In this document: positions 11,139-21,869 of the stretch, in pieces
How positions within the stretch are numbered: position 1 is the stretch's first letter
How the letters are laid out: each line of letters begins with the position of its first letter
Assembly (NCBI GenBank): GCA_024195585.1
Contig: SWBL01000040.1
Span: 147,832 to 211,831 of the forward strand
Length of the DNA stretch: 64,000 nt
Direction of reading: 5' to 3'
Source of the DNA: Aureobasidium sp. EXF-3400
Taxonomy: Eukaryota > Ascomycota > Dothideomycetes > Dothideales > Saccotheciaceae
Notes under the pieces: model-generated
Database searches by the model: none
The model's input: the letters and a program-made list of their open reading frames with translations, nothing else
Told to the model about the DNA's origin: nothing
Program-made: the position numbers and the translations under genes

Positions 11139-11194
11139 CCTCGAGTTAAATTATCCTTATCGTATGAGAACTCCGAAAAAAAAAATTCAGGAGA

Positions 11195-14100
11195 ATGAAT
11201 CCGCCACCACCCTACCAAGCGATCGCGTCTGTGCCTCACGACGACCTACACATGCCCATGCCGCAAAGGGTGGGTGATGTACACATGAAGTCGCCTTCTC
11301 GTCTAGCAACACCCTCTCCTTCGTCGAATTCGAAGAGCGCAATGTATCGCTTCCTCTGCCATAATTTGTGGCAAGACGCGGTCAACAGGTTGCCCGAAAA
11401 AGACAGGAAGTCACTCGAGGTGCCAAAGTCAGGAACCTCTTCCACTACGATCATCGAGGATGCCCTAGCTGGGGTGAGAAACAGTGAAGACAAGGTCAAC
11501 AGGGATTTGATCAAAGTAAAGACGAAGAGGGGGGAGGTGACGCTGAGACATTATGTGGATAAGTTGACAAAGGTCTTGATACAGTTCAGGGAGGTTGGAG
11601 ATACGCTAGTGCAGTATGACCCGGGGCATGCTGCATTGCCATGGGCGGGCGTGAGGTTACTGTTGAATGTAGGTCTTCATTTTTGGTACTTACGCGCGAA
11701 TAATGTGCAACTTCTGATGGAATGCGTGACAGATTGCTGTAAATGACAGCACGAGCTTTCAAGACATGGCTGAAGGTCTCGAACTAGTCTCGGCCACGAT
11801 CACCAGATACGCTGTAGTAGAGAGCCTCTACTTGCTCGAGGACTCCTCGCTACGATCTGAACTCACAGAAAGCATAACAAAACTATATATTTCCATTCTG
11901 AGATACCTGGGTATTGCAAAGGCTTATTAAAACAAGAGTACCCTACGTGAGTGGCCAAGATGGTGACTCCGAGCGGCGATATGTGCTGATTACTGGTCAA
12001 GGACGAGTTGGGGAAAGCGCCATCAAGTCATCGCATACCTTGGTTGAGATACCGATCGCAGAAATTAGAGCTGGTCACAGCGAGGTTGACGAAATCCTCA
12101 AACTCATCGATGCTGAAAGTGAGAGGATTAAGATGGCTGTGGCAAATGTAGGACACAACTGATGAAGCTGCAGAGAAGAAAGACTCCGATCGAAAGCTGA
12201 GCGACATCCAAGGAATTGCGGAGTCGACACGAGACGGTGAAACAGATGCTACGATTACATCTAGTATATCAGCTGATCAACAACAAAGAACTCGAAAGAC
12301 TGCGTCAACTTTCTCGCAATATGATGAAGAAGCTTGAGCCCGTAGATGAGGTGACCGCGGAGGTCAACGAAATGAGAACTCAAAGGATGCGTAAGGCATC
12401 AGCGTACCTCTCATGTGCAAGTACTGACCTTTCACAGGAGAAGAAACAAAGCAAAAATTCCAGTGGCTGTCGACAGTTCCTGCGCAGAGTCACCATGCCA
12501 AAGCACACGAAGACTTGGTAGCTGACACAGGTTTATGGCTAATGGAACGCCATCATTACATTGACTGGAATCAGACATCCAAGTCATGCGCCATTCTACT
12601 CCATGGCTCGCTTGGCTCGGTAAAACAAAGCTGATGTTAATATGTATCATCTTCAGATGGTGCGGAAGCTGATGCAAAACAGGACGGTCATCATTGAGCA
12701 ACTTTTGATCAAACAGAAATCCAATTTCGAAGGGCCAAAGATCGGCTATTTTTACTGCAACGGCTCCGAACAACAGCGTACCAGGACGCAGGAGATTCTC
12801 GGATCAATAGCAAGACAACTATCGTTCACCGGTTTAGACAAACCACCGGAGCCAGCATTTCTCGAAGCATACGACGCTCAGAAGAAAGAAGCTGATGAGA
12901 AGAATGCCGACCAGATCGAGCGCCTCGGTATTAAGGGTCTGACTGACTTAATCCCCAGGATCATAGGTGACCGCACAGCAATGATTTTGATCGATGCTTT
13001 AGATGAGTGTGCAGAAAGATTGGAACTTCTCAAATCGATCAAGATCATTATGGGAAAGGCATCTGTAAAAGCGATCATCTCGGGCCGAAGCGAAGTCTGC
13101 CAGGATATGCCAAAGGACGAGTTTCCTGTTCATATTGGTATTAGCCAGAGCGATAACAAAGACGACATCCGGAAATATGTCACCTCAGAGGTCAATCGAG
13201 CCATTTCCGACAGACGACTGCTCAGAGGCAAGGTGGGTGATGAACTGAAGGAGACCATAATCCAGAAGTTAAATGATTCTGCGCAAGGAATGTAAGTCCA
13301 TGTTCAAAGTGGATCAAACCGCGGAGACACGGTGATCATGTGGAGTTATGCATGTGTGGGACGCAATGTCTTTCAGATCCAAGACATCCTCGGATGGCGC
13401 GCAACAAAACGCTCTGACTGGAGGTGGTGACGATCTGTACAGACTCTGTGTGTCAACAAGTATACATCAGCGATGATCCAGTTTGTGTCCAGTGCAGCAC
13501 CATCCGAAATGAAACGACACTTCGGACAATTCCGCTGACAAGACTAGGTTCCTTTGGGTCAAGCTTCAGCTTCAGAACTTGTGCCACGAGGGCATCAAGC
13601 GAGAAAAAGATGTCCTGATCGAGCTCGAGAAGAATCCCACAGAAATCGGCCAGCTGTATGAAAGTATCTTTGAGCGTATCATACGGTCCGGACCGAGCAG
13701 TAGAGAGATTGCGGAGTCCGTGCTCCGATGGCTCTTGATAGCTAGGCGTCCACTCACAATCAGTACCATTGTTGAAGCTGTGTCTGAGGCTGAAGATGAG
13801 TTGGAGAAAGAAGACGTGCTGGACGTTTGCCGAAACCTGGTCATTGCCGACGACGAGACCGACACATTTAGGTTCGCGCATCTGTCCGTTCAGGAGTTTC
13901 TCGAGAAACAGCAAGGATACGAAGTTGATGCCTTGCATAATTTCGCAGCACTGAGATGCCTGGAAGAGTTTGCGTCATTTGGACGGAAGACACATGATGA
14001 GGAAACTCGCCCCGATCCAAATGCGAAGACCTTCTACGCCTATTCAGTAGCCAACTGGGTATACCATTCTCTCAAGGTTAAAGATCGCAGTGAGGATCTT

Positions 14101-17100
14101 GTCGACAGACTGGAATCGTTCTTGAGAGACGACGATGCATTTGGCGACTGGAACAATGATGCGTTGGAAAGTATCGAGCGACAAGAGTATTTCTCATCAT
14201 TTACCGACTTCGAGTATCCATGTTTGAACGGACACAAGGCAACACAGACATTTGTAATAGCAAAGCTTGGTCTGACAGATGCATTCGAAGAGCACTCGGA
14301 TCTCGATTGGAACTACAACAACATCAGAGGCGAAGCACCGATTCACGTAGCTGCCTTTGCAGGTAACCTCGAGATCGTCAAGAGGCTTATTGAAGAGCAA
14401 GGAATGGATGTCAATCATCAAGGCGACACTACATTTGGCCCAATTTTGGCTGCGTGCGTAAATGGGCACAAAAGCGTGGTGGAGTACTTGCTCTCGTTGG
14501 AAGGTGTCGAAGTGAACTGTCGAAGCGACACCTGGATGACACCGTTGATAACCGCAGCCAGAGCTGGTAATCATGATTTATGTCGACTGCTCCTGGAAAA
14601 GGGAGGTGCTCTCGTGGATTTTCAAGCACTGGGTGGCAACACCGCCCTGATCATTGCAGCAGAATCTGGCAGGTTATCGACTGTCCAAACGATCTTGAAG
14701 AGTGGGGCCGATGTAGAAATCGTTGGTCGTGGCAAGCTCACTGCTCTACTTGCTGCAGCAATGTTTCGAGAGGACCAGTACCATGACGTTGTCAGGCTCC
14801 TCATCCGCCATGACGCCAACGTCAATGCTCAGGATAAAGGTGGAGAGACGGCTCTTCATACGGCAGCACGAGCCGGTGACCTTGATATGGTGCGATTGCT
14901 CATCTCGAAGAAAGCAAAAATCAATATCAAGAACGATGAAGGTAGATCAGCCTTGGACTTTGCTTGTGGACGAAACCACTTGGAAGTCATCCAGTACCTC
15001 CTCAAACATGACGCGATATGTGAGCCAGATGCCTCTGGTCGAACGGAACTTCATGAAATTATTGGCGGACACGGAAAGTGTGATATTGACACCATCCAGC
15101 TATTTGTTTCTAAGGGTGTCAATGTCAATGCCACAGATGATGAGGGTATAAGTAAGTATTCGTTACTATGCTTCCCTTGTGAAGATGGCTCATACAGTTA
15201 CTAGGTGCTCTTCACCTTGCCGCTAAACGAGGAGATCAAGCCATTGTCAAAACACTTATTGCCACCGGCGCCGATTTCAACGTCAGAAGTGCTACTGGTC
15301 AGACGCTTCTCCATAAAGCGGCCATCGGAGGATCCGTCGATGTTGTCCGGAGTGTTCTAGGATACGGCGTGGACCTTGAAGCAAGAAACAATAGCAACAA
15401 GACACCTTTGGCTGTCGCGTGTGCTGAACGACATGGTTCTGACGATGTAATTCAACTTCTACTCGCTGCCGGAGCCAAAGTATCAGTAGTAGACCGAGGG
15501 GCCTCGACACCCTTGCATCAACTTGCGAACAACTCGAGAACGACAGCGGCCATGATGCTTCTGGATACTGGCGAGATTGATCTTGCGCTGCGCACGCGAT
15601 CTGGATTTACCGTCCTCGATTGCGCTGCTTTCGAAGGTGATTATGAGCTCGTGCGCAATTTGCTTCAAAGAGGAGCAGACTGCGCCCGAACACCCCCAGG
15701 CAAAGACTCGGCACTGCACTGTGCGGTCCAGGCAGGGAAAGACGACAACCTATATGCAATAGTCGAACTGTTACTTGAGAAAGGGTGTGATGTTAACGCC
15801 AGGAGTCGCAACGGCCGTACGCCCTTGCACGAGTATATGGGCGGACAACGAGGCAAGGAAAATATTGTGCGACTATTCCTGGCCCGGGGAGCCGGAGTCA
15901 ACATTCAGGACAATGACGGCGATTCTGTTCTGCACTGCCATGCACAAAACTCACAAGCGTCCGAATCTATGCTTGAGTTACTTCTCGAAAATAACGCAGA
16001 TTCGAGTTTGGCCAACAACGAAGGATTGACGCCAGTGCATGAATTGGCAAAGAACGGCTTTGCAACACTTTTGCGAACTCTCCTGAAAAAAACAGGTGCC
16101 GATCCTTTGGCCAAGGACAAGCATAACCGACAGCCTATCCAGTATGCTGCAAGGACGAATGAAGCAACAATTCGAGTCTTGTTGGACTTTGATGCCGACG
16201 TCAATGTTACTGGATCAGACTGGCCCAGCCCGATCGTGTACGCGTCTTCGGAGGCTAACCTGCAAGTGTTAAGGCTTCTATTAGATGGTGGAGCGGATGC
16301 GAAAAGTGAAGATCCTGGAGACCCTGGCTGGACTGCTCTCCACGCTGCATGCAAGCGCATTGATCCCGACCCGGCATTCGCAGAATTACTCATCGCGCAT
16401 GGTGCTGATGTAAATGCTGTCACCAAGATCTCCAAGACAACGCCCTTGCACAACGCTGTTAGCAGTGCTGCAGTCGTGCGGCTTCTCTTGGATGAAGGTG
16501 CTTCAGTCGATGCTCAAGACTCGGATGGCAAGACTCCGTTGATACTTGCTTGCGAGAATGTGAACAACGCGGGAGTCGTCGAGCTCCTGATAGGAGCAAA
16601 TGCGAATCCGATGATCAAAGAAAAGACCTTTGGGTCTACAGGTCTCCACTGCAGTTGTTTCTGGGATGAACTTGCGCCTATCGTCATTCGAAGCGGCAGA
16701 TGCGACGACTTCAACGCTGAGGACAAGGATGGCTATTCGCCCTTGGTCTATGCCGCCGCTTATGCTCGTTCAAGTGCCGTCGAATGCTTACTCCAGACTG
16801 GCAAAATCAAGGTATACCACGATGGCCCAAACGCCAAGATGAATGCGTGTATGTTTGCGGCACAAGTTGGCAGCACTGAGGTGGTCAGGTTGCTGATCGG
16901 ATACGATGAAAGCGTCGTCTTGAAAGTGAATAACCACAAGGATACTGCGCTGCACCATGCTTGTCGAAACGGCCATCTGGGAGTAGTAAGGTTATTGCTA
17001 GAGACTAATGCTTCCAACGCCGAGGCAGTCAACAGTAGGAAGCGCACTGCTTTCGACGAAGCAGCGGAAGGCGGACATACTGATGTAGTCGCTTTCATGC

Positions 17101-17825
17101 TGAAACGAGATGATGTTAATCCGCTTCACATCTCTCGGCGGAACTATACGCCTTTGTTGTGGGCAGCTTGGACAGGAAAGCAGGACCTGATAGAGATGCT
17201 CATGGCTGTCGAGGGCACAGATTTGGGACATACCACGACAGGAGGCCGAACGCTCTTCACGATAGCAGCTTCAGTCGGCCTCAAAGGTCTGTGTCGTGAT
17301 CTAATCGAAAGGGGGATTGCGAACGTCACACAGCCCAGCTTTGATGATGGATTCACTCCCTTGCATTGTGCCACGGATTCCAACAAGGCAGGAGTGATCG
17401 AGCTCCTACTTGGACAGCCTGGAGTTGACAAAAACTTCTGTACACATCAGGGCTACACTCCATTGTGGTATGCTGTAAAACAAGAGAACACAAAGTCGGT
17501 CATGACGCTGTTGGGACACCAAGTCGACGTCGATAGATCCGACAACCGAGCAAGGACACCGCTGCTTGTAGCAGTCCAAAATAGTAACGAGGAGATTGTG
17601 AGGATGTTGCTAAACGCAGGAGCAAGGGCGCAGCTAGACGAAGCGCTTGAGATCGCGTTGTTGAACAGAGACGAAGAGATAACGCGATTACTCCGAGACG
17701 CCGGGGCAGTCGAGCATGATGAGGGCTTTGGTCTTGAGGAACTCATGGCCGAGTCATCATATCAAGCTCCGATGGACCAAGAGATGCAAGCGACATCTGG
17801 TGCTGAGGATATCGAGGAGATTTGA
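11195..17825 (+). pseudogene. NACHT-ankyrin NLR-type gene, apparently broken
   Basis: Exons by splice signals and phase: 11195-11668, 11733-11946, 12002-12147, 12213-12390, 12438-12619, 12657-13291, 13548-15151, 15205-17825 (about 2017 codons). Order: fungal NACHT N-terminal domain (WAGVRLLLN, IAVNDSTSF, EGLELVSATITRYAV); a linker with FQWLSTVPAQSHHAKAHEDL; NACHT region (HGSLGS, Walker B ILIDALDECAE near 508, IISGRSEV); then ankyrin repeats from about residue 874 to 1975 (HVAAFAGNLEIVKRLI, ALHTAARAGDLDMVRLLI and many more). This is the design of fungal STAND receptors used in nonself recognition and death signalling. Two defects: an in-frame TAA at 11928-11930 (codon 224), and a Walker A whose Gly-Lys-Thr is out of frame at 12619. 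The ankyrin part is open. It could still be expressed through alternative splicing. Confidence 0.7.
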
Positions 17826-18654
17826 CGAAACCTACTGCTATACTGAGCAGATGGACGCTGAGCATGAATGGGACGGGCGTGGATCGAAGCTTCTGGTGAA
17901 CGTATCATCACCCTTTGATAATTACGATGTATGTGTCTTTCGGAAAATCAAATTCAGGAGTTCAAGGTCACAGTATCTTGATGGTGAAAGAGCAAGTAAG
18001 ACGCGTAACGAAAGAAAGGGAAGAAGCAAGACGCGTTGACGTCATCCACTTGTTCCTTCTCGCTGAGCGTACAACCTTGTCACTTTTCTATCTATGAGTA
18101 CCAACGATACAAAATGACCCTGTCAAGATGACAAGGAGCAGCAATGAAATCCGTCTGTTTCGTTGCCAGGTAGAGAAGACCAATAACCGGCAAAGCTTGT
18201 CACTTATGACATGAAATGGGAGAGGCATCAAATGCTGCGATGCCAATCTTCGATGAGATCTCGACAACTCTTTTCAAGGACATTGAAAGACGGGAACCAC
18301 CTTCTAGATCTTGTCACAGAGGGAAATGTCAAGTCAGATAAATTGGAAAAACACAAATCCGCTATGCTTTGATTGTGCTGTAGAATTCTCTTTATTCTAT
18401 TCATTGCTTTTGTAGAACAAAACTCCAGAGACATAGCCCCTCTAGAAAACACAAAAAGGAACCAGAAATACACCGTTTCATTTCGTCTATGCAAAACAGA
18501 ACCGTTCGAAAAAAGTCATAGGGGCGGCAGGTTGTGGAGAGGCTGCTGTGACACTGATAGAAACAGTGGGCGGAGTGTGAAGAGCGTCTGTGGGAGTGGC
18601 AGGACGGCTCTTCGGAGGCGTAAGAGGAGGCGAAATTGGAAGGGGATGAAATCT
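17826..18654. other. Intergenic, convergent 3' regions
   Basis: 829 bases between the ends of the NLR gene and SSZ1. No coding signal, RNA gene or repeat recognised. Confidence 0.4.
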
Positions 18655-20316
18655 TCATGCGCTGGCCTCAATGGTACCGCGGACACCGGTCTTGGAACCG
18701 ACCTCACGGGCAATGACCTGGACTGAAAGGTCGGCGTTGACGTTGATCTGGATCTCGACCTTGCTGCCCTTCTTGACGTCCTTGACGGCGGCCTCGGCGA
18801 TAACATCACCGGCCTTCCAGATCTTCTCGCGGGTCTCCTCAGGCTCGTCGTCGCTGTCATCGTCCGAGTCCTCGTCGTCACCGTTGGCCTCCTTGGGAGC
18901 GGGCTCCTCCTTGGTGACCTTGATCTCGCTGACACCCTCGCAGAGCTTGACAAGAACATCACCCTCGGCAGCGTTGAATTGGGCGGTGCGGCGGACGGGA
19001 ACGGCGGTGTTGGCGTCGATCAGAGTAACGAACTCGTCGCCAACGAGAACACCAATGGCCTTGGCAAGGTGAGGGGCGACAGTGACGGCGGGGTGGGTGC
19101 TCTGCTCGACATCCTCCTTCTCGAACTCGCTGATCAAGCTGGCCTGAATGGCGGCACCACGAACGGTAAGCTCGCTGGGGTTGACGGCAGCGGGGTTGGT
19201 AGAGGGAGCGGTGACGGTGGCATCGGCGAAGATGGACTTGAGGTTGCTGGCGATCTTGGGAGTGTGCGAAGAACCACCGGAAAGGAGGATCTCGTTGATG
19301 TCGAGGTTGTCAAGACCGGCCTTTTGCACGGCAGACTCGATCAGGCGGTTGAAAGAGCCGAAGACCTTGCTGCCGAGAAGCTCGTATCTGGTGCGGTTGA
19401 TGGTCAAGCTGAAGTCGATACCGTCGGCGAGCGACTCAATGCTGAAGGCAGCGGAGGCACCAAGGGACAAGCTTTTCTTGACGGCCTCAGCCTCGAGCTT
19501 CAGCTTGGCGAGCGAACGCTCGTTGGTGCGAGGGTCAGTCTTGTTCTTCTTCATGAACTCCTTTGCGGCGTAGTCGATCAGGGCTTGGTCGAGCTGAGCA
19601 CCACCAAGCTCGTAGTCGTGGGCAGTAGCCAAGACGGTGTACATACCACCGCGCGAGGCAACAACAGCAATGTCGGTACGGGTACCGCCAATGTCGGCAA
19701 CAACGACGTTCTTGTCGTGGGTCGAGTTCTCGTTGATCTTGGCATCGTGGGCAAGGAGAGCAGCGACGGGCTCGGGGATGAATTGAATAACCTCAAGACC
19801 AGCATCGGTAGCGGCCTTGTTCAGAGCGTCCTTCTGAGCATCGGTGAAGTCTGAGGGAATGGTGATGATGGCAGCGTTGACCTTCTTGCCCATGTAGTCG
19901 GAAGCGGAGGAAGCGAGACGGCGCAGGTGACGGACGGTGATCTCGTGGATTGTGCGGGTGTTTTGCTCGTCGGCCTCGGTATCCTTGATCTGGAAGGCAA
20001 TGGTGTTCTCGGCATCGACGGGGTGGGCAGAAGCGTGGCAGTTGGTAGGGTCTATCGACTTGAAGTCCTTGCCGAGGAAGTCTCTGAAGTATGCGACGGT
20101 GTTCTTGGGGTTGCGGACGAGTTGCGACTTGGCCTCGGTACCCTGGAACTCCTCACCATCGACGTAGGAGAGGACGGTGGGGATCTGACGGTCACCAAGC
20201 TCGTTGGCGATAACCTCGACCTTGGCCTCGCCTGAGGTGTAGGCGATGGAGCTGTACGAGTTACCAAAGGAGATACCAATGGCAACCTTGGGGGCGGTCT
20301 CGCCTTCGGAGCTCAT
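18655..20316 (-). CDS. SSZ1: Ssz1-type ribosome-associated Hsp70
   Basis: Single exon of 553 residues from the ATG at 20316 (MSSEGETAPKVAIGISFGNS). It has the Hsp70 nucleotide-binding fold (ADIGGTRTDIAVVASRGG, SGGSSHTPKIASNLKSIF) but a degenerate phosphate-1 loop (GISFGNSYSSIAY) and a shortened C-terminal region with an acidic patch (DDEDSDDDSDDEPEE, about residues 470-490). This is typical of Ssz1, the Hsp70 partner of zuotin in the ribosome-associated complex, which helps Ssb fold nascent chains at the tunnel exit. The frame is also open upstream to an ATG at 20475, adding 53 basic residues; I treat that as leader. It is divergent from RRP40, with 247 bases between start codons. Confidence 0.92.
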   Translation of the reverse strand: MSSEGETAPKVAIGISFGNSYSSIAYTSGEAKVEVIANELGDRQIPTVLSYVDGEEFQGTEAKSQLVRNPKNTVAYFRDFLGKDFKSIDPTNCHASAHPVDAENTIAFQIKDTEADEQNTRTIHEITVRHLRRLASSASDYMGKKVNAAIITIPSDFTDAQKDALNKAATDAGLEVIQFIPEPVAALLAHDAKINENSTHDKNVVVADIGGTRTDIAVVASRGGMYTVLATAHDYELGGAQLDQALIDYAAKEFMKKNKTDPRTNERSLAKLKLEAEAVKKSLSLGASAAFSIESLADGIDFSLTINRTRYELLGSKVFGSFNRLIESAVQKAGLDNLDINEILLSGGSSHTPKIASNLKSIFADATVTAPSTNPAAVNPSELTVRGAAIQASLISEFEKEDVEQSTHPAVTVAPHLAKAIGVLVGDEFVTLIDANTAVPVRRTAQFNAAEGDVLVKLCEGVSEIKVTKEEPAPKEANGDDEDSDDDSDDEPEETREKIWKAGDVIAEAAVKDVKKGSKVEIQINVNADLSVQVIAREVGSKTGVRGTIEASA

Positions 20317-20563
20317 TTTGAATGTGGTGTGGGTGAAGCGGCTGAAAAGACTGGTGTGAGAGATTGTCGCAAACGGGGATAGAAGGGCGACAGGGAAAGG
20401 GCGAATGGGATGCTTGTAGAGAATTGGAACCTCTTTTGGATGGGACTTTGCGCTCCAGACTCGAATAAATTTCATGCCGAGGTTGACCCGTCACTGCGCT
20501 GCCTTTACTGTATTCAGATCAGCCCTTCGTCATCGCCGCAGATTTCAGAAAACCAACTCAATC
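20317..20563. promoter_or_regulatory. Shared divergent promoter of SSZ1 and RRP40
   Basis: Only 247 bases separate the two start codons, which point away from each other, so both genes must draw on the same control region. No individual factor site was recognised. Both products serve ribosome or RNA biology, consistent with joint control, but this is inference. Confidence 0.7.
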
Positions 20564-21289
20564 ATGTCGTCGACCGTCCTTGTCCTGCCTGGCCAGGAGC
20601 TATCGCCAGACCAGTTACCCTCTCAGAACACTACTCGCACACTAACTCTTGGTCCCGGTCTACGACACATCCCGCCTGTCACCATCGTCGCAACTCAAGC
20701 TGGAGAGCTATGCACCGACTCAAAGAAGAATGCCATCTGGATTGAGAACCTCGGAGGCCGCTACCTCCCTCACACTGGCGATCTCGTCGTCGCTATGGTC
20801 CAACGCTCTTCCACCGACACATATCACTGCACTTTGACGCCGCATACTCCTTCCGTGCTGCTCGGTCAGCTTGCTTTTGAAGGTGCTACCAAAAAGACAA
20901 GACCCCAACTCAACCCCGGATCCCTCGTATACGCTCGCGTCTCAAAGGCCGACAAGTGGAGCGATGTCGAGATTGAATGTGTCAATCCCGCTACTGGAAA
21001 GTCTGACGGTCTTGGTCCGCTGAAGGGTGGCATGCTGTTCGACGTCTCGCCCGCATTTGCCCGTCGCTTGATGATGGGTGCCGGAAAGGGTGGTGTCGTG
21101 CTGCTTGAAGAGATTGGCGAGAAGGTCAGGTTCGAGGTCGCTGTTGGCAGAAATGGAAAGGTCTGGGTCGACAGCTCATCCATCGCAGAGACTGTCGCCA
21201 TTGGAAGATGTCTGACCGAGACAGATGAGAAGGATTTGGACCTTCAGGCACAGAAGAAGCTCGTCAACAAGCTGGTGAAGACCGTCTGA
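20564..21289 (+). CDS. RRP40: Exosome subunit Rrp40 (EXOSC3)
   Basis: Single exon, 241 residues. It begins VLVLPGQELSPDQL, as Rrp40 orthologues do; a central S1-type segment follows (GRYLPHTGDLVVAMVQ), and the end is KH-like with the diagnostic FDVSPAFARRLM and VAVGRNGKVWVDS. Rrp40 is one of the three cap subunits of the RNA exosome and helps lead RNA into the core for 3'-5' decay and rRNA processing in nucleus and cytoplasm. Length agrees with yeast Rrp40 (240 residues). No introns are seen. The ATG at 20564 is chosen because family similarity starts there. Confidence 0.92.
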   Translation: MSSTVLVLPGQELSPDQLPSQNTTRTLTLGPGLRHIPPVTIVATQAGELCTDSKKNAIWIENLGGRYLPHTGDLVVAMVQRSSTDTYHCTLTPHTPSVLLGQLAFEGATKKTRPQLNPGSLVYARVSKADKWSDVEIECVNPATGKSDGLGPLKGGMLFDVSPAFARRLMMGAGKGGVVLLEEIGEKVRFEVAVGRNGKVWVDSSSIAETVAIGRCLTETDEKDLDLQAQKKLVNKLVKTV

Positions 21290-21869
21290 GCGTCGAATCC
21301 GAAGTGAGAAGAAGACATCATATGCCGCCTGCACTCTGCCAACAGCAGCTTCGCATACAGCTTCATGTCCTGCTATAGAGATGAACTCTCGAGCAAGAAT
21401 AGCAGAAGCGCACTTCTCAGGCTGCGCAGGAAGACGAGCCACATGCCCTTGTTAAGAAGGAATCTGGGCTTCGGAGGAAATAAATCAGGCCAAGCTCATG
21501 TTGCCTGTCTCTGCAAGAGTGCCCGACACCTTTTCGGGAAACTGCTTCAGACCTGCTCAAGTCATACTGGTCAGGAGCAATCGCGGCTAGGGATTCGGAG
21601 CGAGATGCGCCAAGAGGACATTGGAGCAGTTAACAGTACCAGCTGAAAATTAACCATAACAATACCAATTCAATCCACGTTCGATACATCAATTGCTTCG
21701 TTCGACTTTCTGTGAAACATTTTGCCAAGAATCACAAGCCAAACTCGAAGCTTCATCAGGCACGACCAGAAAAAAAGTCGGCGACCAACGTCACCGTTCG
21801 AACCCCACCACAGCAAGCACTCGAACTGTCACTGTCTGCCATCACCTTTCTTGAATAATCTCAGCAACA
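21290..21869. other. Intergenic
   Basis: 580 bases between RRP40 and the ELP6 start, same orientation. Nothing recognised. Confidence 0.4.

Larger units (their letters stand above)
8769..11194. other. 2.4-kb intergenic stretch between two divergent genes
   Basis: Divergent upstream region of the alpha-glucosidase and NLR genes. I found no frame with family-like sequence. A short similar segment (GAGGGAAGCG context) occurs near 9787 and 10067, too short to interpret. The right end holds a CT microsatellite (separate entry). Confidence 0.4.

Noticed and set aside
12148..12212. Apparent frame break in the NLR linker between the DAESERIKMA and NNKELERLRQ segments
   Set aside because: A 65-base intron with GTAGGA donor and CCAAG acceptor joins the two frames in phase, so no frameshift is needed here.
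13292..13547. 256-base gap in the NLR, possibly a second inserted element
   Set aside because: It has normal ends (GTAAGT, CTGAC, CTAG) and restores GMFLWVKLQLQNLC. I found no inverted repeat in it and no similarity to the foldback intron.
18979..19854. 291-codon open frame antisense to SSZ1
   Set aside because: Low-complexity Gly/Val/Leu shadow of a well-expressed gene; no domain.
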